Origin: Chloroflexota bacterium
GTDB lineage: Bacteria; Chloroflexota; Anaerolineae; B4-G1
NCBI GenBank assembly: GCA_024232355.1
Contig: JAAEPW010001214.1
Location: 1 to 49,753, forward strand
Length of the DNA: 49,753 nucleotides
Direction of reading: 5' to 3'
In this document: positions 24,218 through 32,633 of the stretch, one piece after another
How the letters are laid out: the number at the start of each line of letters is the position of its first letter
Numbering within the stretch: the stretch's first letter is position 1
Notes under the pieces: model-generated
The model's input: the letters and a program-made list of their open reading frames with translations, nothing else
Told to the model about the DNA's origin: nothing
The model's database searches: none
Translations under genes and position numbers: made by a program

Positions 24218-27148
24218 TCATTGAACGCTTGTTTTATTATTTGTTGCTCTTCCGGTCGACTTGGTTAGCAAGTTGCGTATGCGCTTTGCGTGTGTCTCTA
24301 CATCGGTGTGGCCGATCTCTCGCTCATAGTCCACGCGGACTTGCATGAACTCTGCCGCGCGAGCCGGGTTACTTTCCGCGTAAAGTGATCCCAAGTTCCA
24401 GCAAAAAAGCGCTTCTCCGTGCCGGTTGCCGATTTCACGGGCGATCTCAAGTGCCCGTTTGTGGTGCTCGCGTGCTTGCTCCACCTGTCCCAAATCGGCG
24501 TATGCCAGCCCCAGAGAATCCAGGGTATAGCTTTCCTGTCGTCGGGCGCCAGTTTCGTGGGAGATTGCCAGTGCCTGCTCCAGGTACTCTCTCGCTGACT
24601 CTATTTGTCCTAGTTTCCTGTAGGCGTCACCCAGGTTATTCAGGTGATTGCATTCGCCGCGCCGATTACTGATCTTGCGAGAAATCTCTAATGCGCGTTC
24701 TAGGTACTCTATCGCTCGATCTATCTGCCCTAGGGTAGAGTAGGCATCACCCAGGTTGTTCAAGTGATGCGCCTCATTGCGTTGATTGTTGATCTCGCGG
24801 GCAATTGCTAGCGCTCGTTCATAATACTCTATTGCTCGCTCTATTTGCCCAAGATCGCGATAAGCCACGCCCAGGTTCCCTAGACACATTCCTTCACCCT
24901 GCCGGTCACCGATCTCGCGCGCAATCGCCAGCGCCTGTTCCGAGTATTCAAACACTCGTTTTACTTGTCCTAGAGAATAGTAAGCGGTGCCCAAGTTTCC
25001 CAGGTAGAGTCCTTCGTCTTGTCGATTACGAGTTTCGTGCGCAATCGCTAGCCCTCGCTCGTAGCACGCGATTGCTTGTTCTAATTGTCCAAGATCGTTG
25101 TAGGCGTTACCCAGGTTGTTCGAACAAGCGCTCTCTTGAATTCGATCACCAGTTTCACGCGCAATTGCCAGTGCTTGTTCGTAATATCCGATTGCGCGCT
25201 TTGCTTGACCAAGATCGTTGTAGACGCGGCCCAGGTTGTTCAACCACTTGCCCTCGTTTTGCCGGTCATCGATCTCACGGGCGACTGTCAATGCCTGTTC
25301 GAGGCACTCGATCGCTTGTTCATTTTGCCTCAGTTTCCTGTAGACGATTCCTAGATTGCCCAGCCAGATGCTTTCGTTTGGCCGTTCACCGACCTCGCGC
25401 GCAAGCGCCAGCGCTTGTTCGTAGTATTCAATTGTCCGCTCCATTTGTTCTAGCGAGTTGTAAGCGCTGCCCAGATTACCCAGCCAGAGTCCTTCATTTT
25501 GCCGATCGCCGACCTCGCGCGCAATTGTCAGTGATTGTGTCCAGTGTTCGATCGCTCGCTCCACCTGTTCTAGAGAGTGATAGACAGTGCCCAGATTGCC
25601 TAGCCAGATGCCTTCATTGTGCCGGTCACCAACCGTGCGTGCAATCGTCAGTGCTTGTGTATAGTGTTCTATCGCTTGTTCCACTTGATCGAGGTTACCG
25701 TAGGCTAGTCCCAGGTTGCCTAGCCAGAGTCCTTCACCCTGCCGGTCACCGATCTCGCGCGCAATCGCCAATGCTTGTTCGTAATGCGTTATCGCCTGTT
25801 CAGCTTGTCCGGGGGAGTTGTTGGATGCACCCAGATTGCCCAGCCAATGCCCCTCGTTTGGCCGGTCACCGACCTCGCGCGCAATCGTCAGTGCTTGTGC
25901 AAAGTGTTCAATCGCTTGCTCCACTTGATTGAGGTGACTGTAGGTTGTCCCCAGGTTGCCTAGCCAGAGACCTTCGTTCGGCCGGTCACCAACCTCGCGC
26001 GCAATCGCTATGGCCTGTTCGTAATAGTTGATTGCTGGCTTTGATTGTCCAAGGGAGCGATAGGCTCCGCCCAGATTGCCCATGAGAGCGCTCAGTTTGT
26101 ATCGATCTCCGGTTTCACGCATAATCATGCAGGCTTGTTCGTAATATTCGATTGCCTTCTCTATTTGCCCTGTGCGAGTATAGACTATGCCTAGGTTGCC
26201 CAGGCCAACACCCTCTCCGTACCGATTACCAATTTCGCGGGCGATCATCACTGCTTGTTCGACGTGCTCTATCGCTCGCTCTGCCTGCCCCAAGAGGATG
26301 CAAGTGATGCCCAGACTGCTCAGCCAACCCCCTTCATTTCGTCTGTCACCAACCTCGCGCGCAATTGCCAGTGCTTGTTCGAGGCACTCTTTTGCTTGTT
26401 TTGCTTGCCCCAGTTTTGCACAAGTGTCGCCCAGGTTGCCCAGGCTAACACCTTCCCCATGCCGGTCACCAATTTTGCGGCTAGTTTCCAGTGCTTGTTT
26501 GTGATACTCTAGCGCCTGTGCCATTTGCCCTATTTTGCGGTAAGCGTTGCCCAGGCCACCTAACCAGTACCCTTCGTGCCGCCAGTCACTGGTCTCGTGG
26601 GCAATCGTTTGGGCTTGTTTTGAATATTTTATTGCCAGTTTTGCCTGCCCTAATTTTCCATAGGCATCGCTCAGGTTGCCCAGCCAAATCCCTTCGTATT
26701 GCCGGTCACCGATCTCGTGTGCAATCTCCAGGGCCTGTTTGTAGTATTCGACCGCTCGCTTTGACTCTCCTTGAGCGTGATAGGCATTGCCCAAGTGACC
26801 TAGTGTGCTTCCCTCAAGCCGCCGGTCACTGACCTTTTGAGCGATAGCCAGTGCTTGTTCGTGATACTCGATCGCGTTGTTCGGCTGTCCAATATTGGTG
26901 CAAGAGCCGCCAAGGATGTCCAAGAGTACCCCTTCATACGGCCGATCGTTAATGCTCCGGGCAAGTTCTAGTGCCTGCTCGCAATGTTCGATCGCTTGCT
27001 TCATCTCTCCTTGCATATAGCACTTGAACCCAAGTTTACCCAACCGGGTCATTTTTTGGGATTGAAAGGCAGGTCGGATAGCGAGGACAAGGACCACCGC
27101 CGACACGACCAAGACCAGTATAAAGCTACTGCCAATGATGGGATCCAT
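24218..27148 (-). CDS. Large TPR-repeat protein with N-terminal membrane anchor
   Basis: The protein has 976 residues. One N-terminal transmembrane helix (about 6-26) is followed by 22 tandem repeats of exactly 40 residues and a divergent 23rd. The repeat consensus is like LGNLG.AY..LGQ..QAIEYYEQALAIAREIGDR.NEG, the TPR_12 type seen in LGN/kinesin-light-chain-like and Chloroflexi/cyanobacterial sensor proteins. There is no catalytic domain, so it is a protein-binding scaffold; the ligand is unknown. AAGGAG lies 6 nt before the ATG. Confidence 0.92.
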   Translation of the reverse strand: MDPIIGSSFILVLVVSAVVLVLAIRPAFQSQKMTRLGKLGFKCYMQGEMKQAIEHCEQALELARSINDRPYEGVLLDILGGSCTNIGQPNNAIEYHEQALAIAQKVSDRRLEGSTLGHLGNAYHAQGESKRAVEYYKQALEIAHEIGDRQYEGIWLGNLSDAYGKLGQAKLAIKYSKQAQTIAHETSDWRHEGYWLGGLGNAYRKIGQMAQALEYHKQALETSRKIGDRHGEGVSLGNLGDTCAKLGQAKQAKECLEQALAIAREVGDRRNEGGWLSSLGITCILLGQAERAIEHVEQAVMIAREIGNRYGEGVGLGNLGIVYTRTGQIEKAIEYYEQACMIMRETGDRYKLSALMGNLGGAYRSLGQSKPAINYYEQAIAIAREVGDRPNEGLWLGNLGTTYSHLNQVEQAIEHFAQALTIAREVGDRPNEGHWLGNLGASNNSPGQAEQAITHYEQALAIAREIGDRQGEGLWLGNLGLAYGNLDQVEQAIEHYTQALTIARTVGDRHNEGIWLGNLGTVYHSLEQVERAIEHWTQSLTIAREVGDRQNEGLWLGNLGSAYNSLEQMERTIEYYEQALALAREVGERPNESIWLGNLGIVYRKLRQNEQAIECLEQALTVAREIDDRQNEGKWLNNLGRVYNDLGQAKRAIGYYEQALAIARETGDRIQESACSNNLGNAYNDLGQLEQAIACYERGLAIAHETRNRQDEGLYLGNLGTAYYSLGQVKRVFEYSEQALAIAREIGDRQGEGMCLGNLGVAYRDLGQIERAIEYYERALAIAREINNQRNEAHHLNNLGDAYSTLGQIDRAIEYLERALEISRKISNRRGECNHLNNLGDAYRKLGQIESAREYLEQALAISHETGARRQESYTLDSLGLAYADLGQVEQAREHHKRALEIAREIGNRHGEALFCWNLGSLYAESNPARAAEFMQVRVDYEREIGHTDVETHAKRIRNLLTKSTGRATNNKTSVQ
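24350..27040 (-). repeat. Tandem 120-bp coding repeats of the TPR array
   Basis: About 22 units of 120 bp, each one TPR of 40 residues. They are diverged but in perfect register, without indels. They also create long opposite-strand open frames that are not genes. Confidence 0.85.
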
Positions 27149-27226
27149 AGCACACTCCTTGGAGCCTTTTGTGGCTCATCTCCCACCCTGATTTGTGTAG
27201 AGCCGATTTGTGGCTGGCACTGTTTA

Positions 27227-27664
27227 CTAGTTCAATATTTGCTCGACGATCTCTGTTGCATCTCGAACAAGCTTGGGACATAGTGTTGCGAAAATCCCTT
27301 GTTCTTTTGCGCGCTCGCGCTCTGCGGGGATACCGATGTCACAGCCGACCAGTTTGTTGCACACGATTGTCCCGTAACGTTCCTGGAATTTACCGGCGAA
27401 TTCCTGGATGAGGGCATAGACTTTGTCTTTGGTCTCTTGATCCCCCGCTTGCGTGCCCGCGTATTCAAGCCCAATGACCATAAACGCGCCGGTCACCGCG
27501 CCGCACGTTTGGCCCAGGCGCGCCATTCCGCCTCCAAAGCCACCGGCGACCTTTAAGGCCGTTTCGTGATCCAAACCTAGTTGTGGTCCAAAAGCCGAAA
27601 GCACGGCCTGGGCGCAACTGAACCCTTGATCGAAACTTGATACTGCGTGTTCAACTCTGTTCAC
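27227..27664 (-). CDS. C_GCAxxG_C_C family redox-type protein
   Basis: The protein has 145 residues. The family's Cys pattern is visible: FSCAQAVLSAFG, then CGAVTGAFMVIG, CNKLVGCD and CPKLV. Members are small proteins thought to bind a metal or act in redox chemistry, but the function is not established. GTG 27664 is chosen because GGAGG lies about 8 nt upstream and family similarity starts there. The frame is open for 66 more codons upstream to ATG 27862, but that part looks non-coding. It is 78 bp upstream of the TPR gene. Confidence 0.8.
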   Translation of the reverse strand: MNRVEHAVSSFDQGFSCAQAVLSAFGPQLGLDHETALKVAGGFGGGMARLGQTCGAVTGAFMVIGLEYAGTQAGDQETKDKVYALIQEFAGKFQERYGTIVCNKLVGCDIGIPAERERAKEQGIFATLCPKLVRDATEIVEQILN

Positions 27665-28495
27665 GTTTTGAACCTCCAATGATGTTTGTTTGCGACATTG
27701 CCATCCAGAGTGATTATAACTCAGGAACTGCAAAAGCGTAACTTGGCGCGTTGGATGTTGAACAATCACTTTCCAATAGGTAGCCAGAACCACGATTTGA
27801 TAATTCGCGCGACCACACCATACTTTCGGGATGTTCCTGGGTAACGAGAGCGAACAGTTCACCGGATCCAGAGCAGCAGACTTGCGGATCTATCTGTAGG
27901 TCCGCTCAAGGCCGAGTGGGCGGATTGCGCCTTTTTCATTCCCCGTAGCCAGACTTGCGCTCTGCCCTCTTGTTTGGCAATTCATCCCCTAATGGCACTA
28001 ACATTTCAAGCACAGTCGCACATTTTTAGCTTGGAGGCGGTTAGTAACCGCCGTTTTGGACCGGGCTAAACTCTTTGTGAGGTCAAAGTCGAGGGTTGCA
28101 AACCCTCTCGGAGCCAAAAGTTAGTGCCATCAACTCATCCCCTGCGAGCGCCTCTGCTGCCTCTTTTGGCTCGATACCGACTCCATCACCGGCGTCAACG
28201 CCATCCTCGGTGACTCGTGCCTGACGCCGGACCATCACCTGCGAGAAGGCTCGCCAGTTGTGGTTGCCGGGATTGCCACTCCCTGGCTCATAATTGACAT
28301 AGAAGGCACTTTTGGATCACAGAGCAGTGGTTACGACGTCGGAGCGTTTGAGGAGGCGGTGGCACGGTGGGACGTGATCATACTTCTCGTACTGCGTGGT
28401 TTTTAGAACAGCGGATTGCAGGATGGCAACGGATTGGGTCGGGTTTGTGTCGCGGCTTGGCCCAATCCGCTATTTTGAGGGTGGGGGAATGTCGG
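27665..28495. other. Long intergenic region with a mobile element and possible gene remnant
   Basis: No convincing gene. It holds the MITE-like element at 27991-28133. From 28142 to 28407 a + strand frame is open, ending in a stop after LLVLRGF, with protein-like text such as IEGTFGSQSSGYDVGAFEEAV but no start or Shine-Dalgarno. Removing the element with one copy of its flanking 9-bp repeat joins this frame to 27911-27990, so it may be a decayed gene. Confidence 0.4.
27991..28133. mobile_element. MITE-like palindromic element with 9-bp direct repeats
   Basis: Terminal inverted repeats ATGGCACTAAC (27992-28002) and GTTAGTGCCAT (28120-28130), flanked by the direct repeat TCATCCCCT at 27982-27990 and 28135-28143. 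Inside are two hairpins: GGCGGTTAGTAACCGCC (28036-28052) and GAGGGTTGCAAACCCTC (28091-28107). It encodes no protein. A few bases lie between the right repeat and the right direct repeat, so the exact ends are uncertain. Confidence 0.6.
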
Positions 28496-28747
28496 ATGAG
28501 TTTCGAGAGTAAATCGCAAAGTGAGCGGTATCGTCTCGGTGAGAAAGCGAGCATTCGTGCCCTTGTCCTGGCCGTCGCCCTGGTAAGCATACTCTTTTAC
28601 TCCCTTTACCCTGGACGATCATTTTTGTCATGGGCATTATCAGAAAATATTTGGGAAAACAGCTTGTTTGCTCGTATCAAGCAGTATATGCGGAGCTTGC
28701 ACGTGCTTTTATATCCATGCAAGAGTCCCCTTTTTGACACTTACTGA
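28496..28747 (+). CDS. Possible small membrane protein
   Basis: The protein has 83 residues, starting MSFESKSQS, with one hydrophobic helix (about 22-40) and basic flanks. GGGGG lies upstream of the ATG at an acceptable distance. The frame also extends upstream to 28367. No family is recognised and it faces the converging FecR gene. It may be a chance frame. Confidence 0.25.
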   Translation: MSFESKSQSERYRLGEKASIRALVLAVALVSILFYSLYPGRSFLSWALSENIWENSLFARIKQYMRSLHVLLYPCKSPLFDTY

Positions 28748-28821
28748 ACAGCACTTTTGTGGGGTAGAGAATGCAGTTGCCATCTACCATAAACTGCTCT
28801 AGCGATTTTACATCACACGAG

Positions 28822-30120
28822 CTATTGCATAATGTGACAAGAGCTCGCAGGAATTGTATAATCATACTGCTTTGTTTCCCCAGGAGGTATCCCAAAAGAA
28901 GGACTCGTGCAACGAACCCGTACTCTATCAGACTTTTTGTACTGAAGTTCCAAATAATATGTCCCTCCTGCGAGATCGCTAAAGTATACTGTGCTACCAT
29001 TATCTGTCGAGTGTTCAGAACCTATAGAATATTCTTGGACAGTCTCACTCCCTCTGATTAATCCAATATGATGACCTGGACTGGAAAGAAGATTCTCTGT
29101 GGCTCCGTCTGCATCTTTGTACTGGATCACTCCAGAAAACGCACTGCCAGTAACAGGATACACTGTTACATCGAGCAAGTATACGTCACCATTGATTTCA
29201 TTTTCATTAATATAGTAACCACTGGTTTCGTACACTCTTCTATGTCCTTGGTCACCATTAAGCCAAACCTCATAATGGCCTCCCTCCACTCTGAGGAGAT
29301 TGTTAAAAGCATACGCCCCTGTCTCGTCTGTGAGTACATCCTCCTTCCAAAGCAGGCCCATAGACCCACCTCCTCCCTCCTCAAAAACCGTAATCGCTAC
29401 ATAGACATCGGGGGCAACACTTTCTGAACTATTTCTCACCACCCCTCTAATAGAGAGATTACCTCCCATTCCTACTTTGTCAATGGGAGGTGCCAAATCG
29501 GGCATTTCGCCCTCGGTGGCCCACATCTGTCGCTCCTCAGCGTTCATCGGCTCCGGTGGGGACGGAGGCTGGTCCGGCTCGACCGTCGCTTGCTCTTCCA
29601 CCGCCACGGTCACGCTCTGCTCCTGGGCTGTCAGCTCGACCTCACCCTCCGCCACCGAAATGAGCGTCTCCCCATCGGCAACCCTGACGCTAAAGTCAGT
29701 ATCGCGCACTGCTGCCACCGCGCTACTCGTCTCCACGGTGAACTCGTGGGGCTGGTCAGAGGTCAGGTGAACCCACAGCCGCCCTTCCTGCAGGAAAAGC
29801 GTCGTCAGCAGCGTGCCCTGGCGCGTGACGCTCTCTTTGACGGTAAAGATGCTGTCAGCCGAGAGGCGCACGATGCCCTCCAGCAGTTCCAGCCGGGCAA
29901 AAGACTCTGTTCCTGTACGTACCTGTCCACCACCGTAAATCTCCATATCCACGACGACTGGTTCCCAGTCATCCCTCGGGCGTGGGTGAGCGTCCACTTT
30001 GTTGACGACCTCAACGATCGTCGCCGTGTTTTCTTGCCCTCCAGTGAAGAGCAACAAGATGGCAACGACGACTGCCACCATCAGTACCAGACCTCCAATG
30101 ATCCAGAGTCTTTTTTTCAT
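28822..30120 (-). CDS. FecR-domain protein with C-terminal Ig-like regions
   Basis: The protein has 432 residues. An N-terminal transmembrane anchor (about 5-26) precedes a FecR domain (about 37-185: GGGQVRTGTESFARLEL, EGRLWVHL, SAVAAVRDTDFSV, GEVEL). A Pro-rich linker (190-225) leads to carboxypeptidase-regulatory/Ig-like segments (225-432). The C-terminal third is visibly richer in A+T than the FecR part, suggesting a later domain acquisition. GGAGG before the ATG lies within the end of the upstream cyclase gene, one base apart, so the two are translationally coupled. CHASE2-cyclase plus FecR is a recurrent pair in Chloroflexota and Cyanobacteria. Confidence 0.82.
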   Translation of the reverse strand: MKKRLWIIGGLVLMVAVVVAILLLFTGGQENTATIVEVVNKVDAHPRPRDDWEPVVVDMEIYGGGQVRTGTESFARLELLEGIVRLSADSIFTVKESVTRQGTLLTTLFLQEGRLWVHLTSDQPHEFTVETSSAVAAVRDTDFSVRVADGETLISVAEGEVELTAQEQSVTVAVEEQATVEPDQPPSPPEPMNAEERQMWATEGEMPDLAPPIDKVGMGGNLSIRGVVRNSSESVAPDVYVAITVFEEGGGGSMGLLWKEDVLTDETGAYAFNNLLRVEGGHYEVWLNGDQGHRRVYETSGYYINENEINGDVYLLDVTVYPVTGSAFSGVIQYKDADGATENLLSSPGHHIGLIRGSETVQEYSIGSEHSTDNGSTVYFSDLAGGTYYLELQYKKSDRVRVRCTSPSFGIPPGETKQYDYTIPASSCHIMQ

Positions 30121-30121
30121 A

Positions 30122-31996
30122 TCACACCTCCAGCCCCGATAATCCTAACACACGGTAAACGCGAATTGGTTCTGCTTTCCCTTTGGCCTGGAGAGGGGGA
30201 ATGTCCGGGTCTACTTGCACATGCTCCCTGACTTGCTCATACGTATCTTGGGAGATCAGAATAGTCGCGTCAGGTTGGCCGTCGTCGCCCTCCAACTCTA
30301 TGCGACGTGCCAGTACTTTTTTTGTGTAACCCTCCACCCGAGAAGCGGTGTTGACCGCGTCGCCAATGACAGTGTACTCTACCCGCCGACCACGCCCCAC
30401 GACGCCGTCCATCAGCGGCCCGCTGTGGATGCCGATGCCCATGCGCAGCGGGCGCTGGTCACGCAGTGGCCAGACCGCGTTCAACTCTGGCACCAGGGCC
30501 GCCATACGCAACGCCGCCCGCACTGCCAGCAGCGCGTGATCGGGCGACGGCTCCGGCGCGCCAAAGAGCACCAGTAGCCCATCACCCAACATTTTGTCGA
30601 GCACTCCCTGTTCGGCAAAGATAGCCTCGACCATGGCGTCGGTATAGTAGTTGAGAAATTGGATCACCTCGCTGCCCCGGCCCTGGTGCGTCAATGTCTC
30701 TGTGGCCGACGTAAAGCCCCGGATGTCGGAAAAGAGCACCGTGGCCACGACTTGGGGCCGGTCCTCTGCCACCAACTCTCCCCAGTGGTCCAGAACGACG
30801 GACAGTCGCTCCGGGGCCATAAAGCTTTGAAAGCGATCTCGGATGCGGCGCTTTTCTCGTTCCTCGACAAGCACGCGCTCCACCAAGCCACCCGCGGCCG
30901 TCAGGGCAGTCAAGCCCACCGGTGAGGCGATCGGCAGCCAGAGATCGACCTGAGCAAAGAGGAGAAACGCCGTCGCGATGTAAAGAAAAATACCCCCTCC
31001 CGCCGCCACCGTCGCCTGAACGGGCTTGAACCGCCAGAAGGCCAGTCCGGTTAGGGCGACAGCCATCAAGCCGAGGCTCGCGCCAAGCCAGGTTGGTACT
31101 TGCCGGATGGGATCGTTGTTCAACAGCGTGGCAACGGCGTTGGCGTGGACCTCGACACCAGGTGTCAGGCCAGCCTGGTCAAAGGGCGTGATGTGGAGAT
31201 CCTGTTCCAGGATCGTCGTAAAGCCAATGAGGACGATTTGGTCGGCAAAGACCTCGGCGGGCACCTCGCCATTGAGCACTTGGTACATTGACACTGTGGG
31301 GAAGGTATTGGGTCCACCGCGAAAGTTGATCCGCATGTCGGACGACCTGCTCGCGCCGGTGGACGCGGGAATACCCTCGTAGGGTAACTTTTTGTAGGCC
31401 TGGACGACAGAGTAGCCAAAGGCCGGATGCCATACGTCGTTGTAGAGCCGGTGAAGGATGATTCGCCGAACGACACCATCGGCGTCCAGCGCAACGTTGA
31501 CCAATCCGACGCCATCGGCTGCCTCAGCAAGGACTTGGACTGGAGCAGCGTACCGGTCGTACTCGTATCCTTTGCCCTCTTGATGCTCTATGAGGCCAGC
31601 TAGGATAACCGGATTGGCTCGTTTCAGACTTTGCGCCAGCACTTGGTCGCCACCGGTTCTGGCGTGAGTCCAGGCTATGTCCACACCGATGACGGCCGGA
31701 CCACCAGCGGCGATACCGTCTATCAGGCGCGCGTATTCCGCGCGAGGCCAGGTACGGATATTCTGGTCGAGAACGGTAAAGCTCTCGTCGTTGATGGCGA
31801 CGATGATGACAGGCGCATCAGTGGGACGTTCGCCACGTACTCGAAAGCAAAGATCATAGACTGCCAACTCGAGCCTCTCGACGATACCCAACTGACCCAG
31901 GAAAATAGCCAGGAGAAATCCAGCGCTGACCATCATGGCCAGACGTTGAGGGAAAGTGCGCGATTTCTTCCCCAGGTATGTGGACAAAAAGTTCAT
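30122..31996 (-). CDS. CHASE2-domain adenylate/guanylate cyclase
   Basis: The protein has 624 residues. Transmembrane helix 1 (about 18-40) is followed by an extracellular CHASE2 sensor (about 41-300), three more membrane helices (305-380) and a cytoplasmic class III cyclase domain (about 410-610). Metal Asp residues sit in LFSDIRGFT and LDKMLGDGLLVLFG. The base-recognition motif is intact (YTVIGDAVNTASRVE: Lys, Asp, Asn, Arg). It probably makes cAMP in response to an external cue. ATG 31996 is chosen (AAGGTGACAG upstream, followed by the anchor); a frame to 32137 adds 47 unrelated residues. Confidence 0.9.
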   Translation of the reverse strand: MNFLSTYLGKKSRTFPQRLAMMVSAGFLLAIFLGQLGIVERLELAVYDLCFRVRGERPTDAPVIIVAINDESFTVLDQNIRTWPRAEYARLIDGIAAGGPAVIGVDIAWTHARTGGDQVLAQSLKRANPVILAGLIEHQEGKGYEYDRYAAPVQVLAEAADGVGLVNVALDADGVVRRIILHRLYNDVWHPAFGYSVVQAYKKLPYEGIPASTGASRSSDMRINFRGGPNTFPTVSMYQVLNGEVPAEVFADQIVLIGFTTILEQDLHITPFDQAGLTPGVEVHANAVATLLNNDPIRQVPTWLGASLGLMAVALTGLAFWRFKPVQATVAAGGGIFLYIATAFLLFAQVDLWLPIASPVGLTALTAAGGLVERVLVEEREKRRIRDRFQSFMAPERLSVVLDHWGELVAEDRPQVVATVLFSDIRGFTSATETLTHQGRGSEVIQFLNYYTDAMVEAIFAEQGVLDKMLGDGLLVLFGAPEPSPDHALLAVRAALRMAALVPELNAVWPLRDQRPLRMGIGIHSGPLMDGVVGRGRRVEYTVIGDAVNTASRVEGYTKKVLARRIELEGDDGQPDATILISQDTYEQVREHVQVDPDIPPLQAKGKAEPIRVYRVLGLSGLEV

Positions 31997-32633
31997 TCTG
32001 TCACCTTGTACTTTGCGGATTTTTGGCCTGGAATCGCCAACTCGAGTGCAATTCGATGCACAGTTCATCTCTCGGATCAGCATCCAGCATTGCAACGAGT
32101 TGCGGCCAACTTGATTTATGGGGTCTGAATGGTGCACGCATCACTCATCACACGATTACGCCCTTTGCCTCAAACCAACTGCAAAGGGCACTAGGGAAAT
32201 GATGGCTCGCTTTTATTATAGTCAATAATCATTCTTAGCACAAACTAAAGCGCCGAGACTGTCACACGCTGAGGACAAAGTGATTCGTTGCCACCACGCA
32301 GAGTGTTGAAACGCACCACTGATATTCAAAACTTGTCTGAAACAGGTTGTACCAATGCGTTTTTAACGCATTTTGTGGTGCCAGCCGGTGATAGCTATTG
32401 GATGATGGGCATCATCGGCGGGTGGTTTTCTTTTCTGCCAATCTTGAACATCATACCCGGTGCTCAAACCGGTCTGCGCCCACTCTACCAAACAAACCCA
32501 CGATTTGACAATTCGCCCAACTACTGCCATACTAAAAGCGGGGTTGACCGAGACCATCGTTCGTCTCATCATCGTGATCTCCGCTGGCGCATTCATCATT
32601 GAAATCCCCTACTCGAATGTAAAGGGAGGAAAA
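31997..32633. other. Divergent intergenic region with leader hairpins
   Basis: No gene seen. It holds a - strand promoter candidate at 32215-32243, a perfect hairpin CCCTTTGC / GCAAAGGG (32161-32168 / 32181-32188) inside the leader it would produce, and a second hairpin AATGCGTT-TTT-AACGCATT (32354-32372) followed by T residues. The rest up to the Shine-Dalgarno at 32625 shows nothing further. Confidence 0.5.
32215..32243 (-). promoter_or_regulatory. Putative promoter of the CHASE2 cyclase-FecR operon
   Basis: On the - strand: TTGTGC (32243-32238), 17-bp spacer, perfect TATAAT (32220-32215). The leader would be about 210 nt long and carry the 32161-32188 hairpin. Confidence 0.45.

Noticed and set aside
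24805..25932. 375-residue + strand frame opposite the TPR gene
   Set aside because: Its repetitive text simply mirrors the 120-bp TPR repeats; no protein family, no start signal.
24350..27040. Regular repeat spacing that could suggest a CRISPR array
   Set aside because: Units are 120 bp, diverged, fully coding in one frame, with no short conserved repeat and unique spacers.
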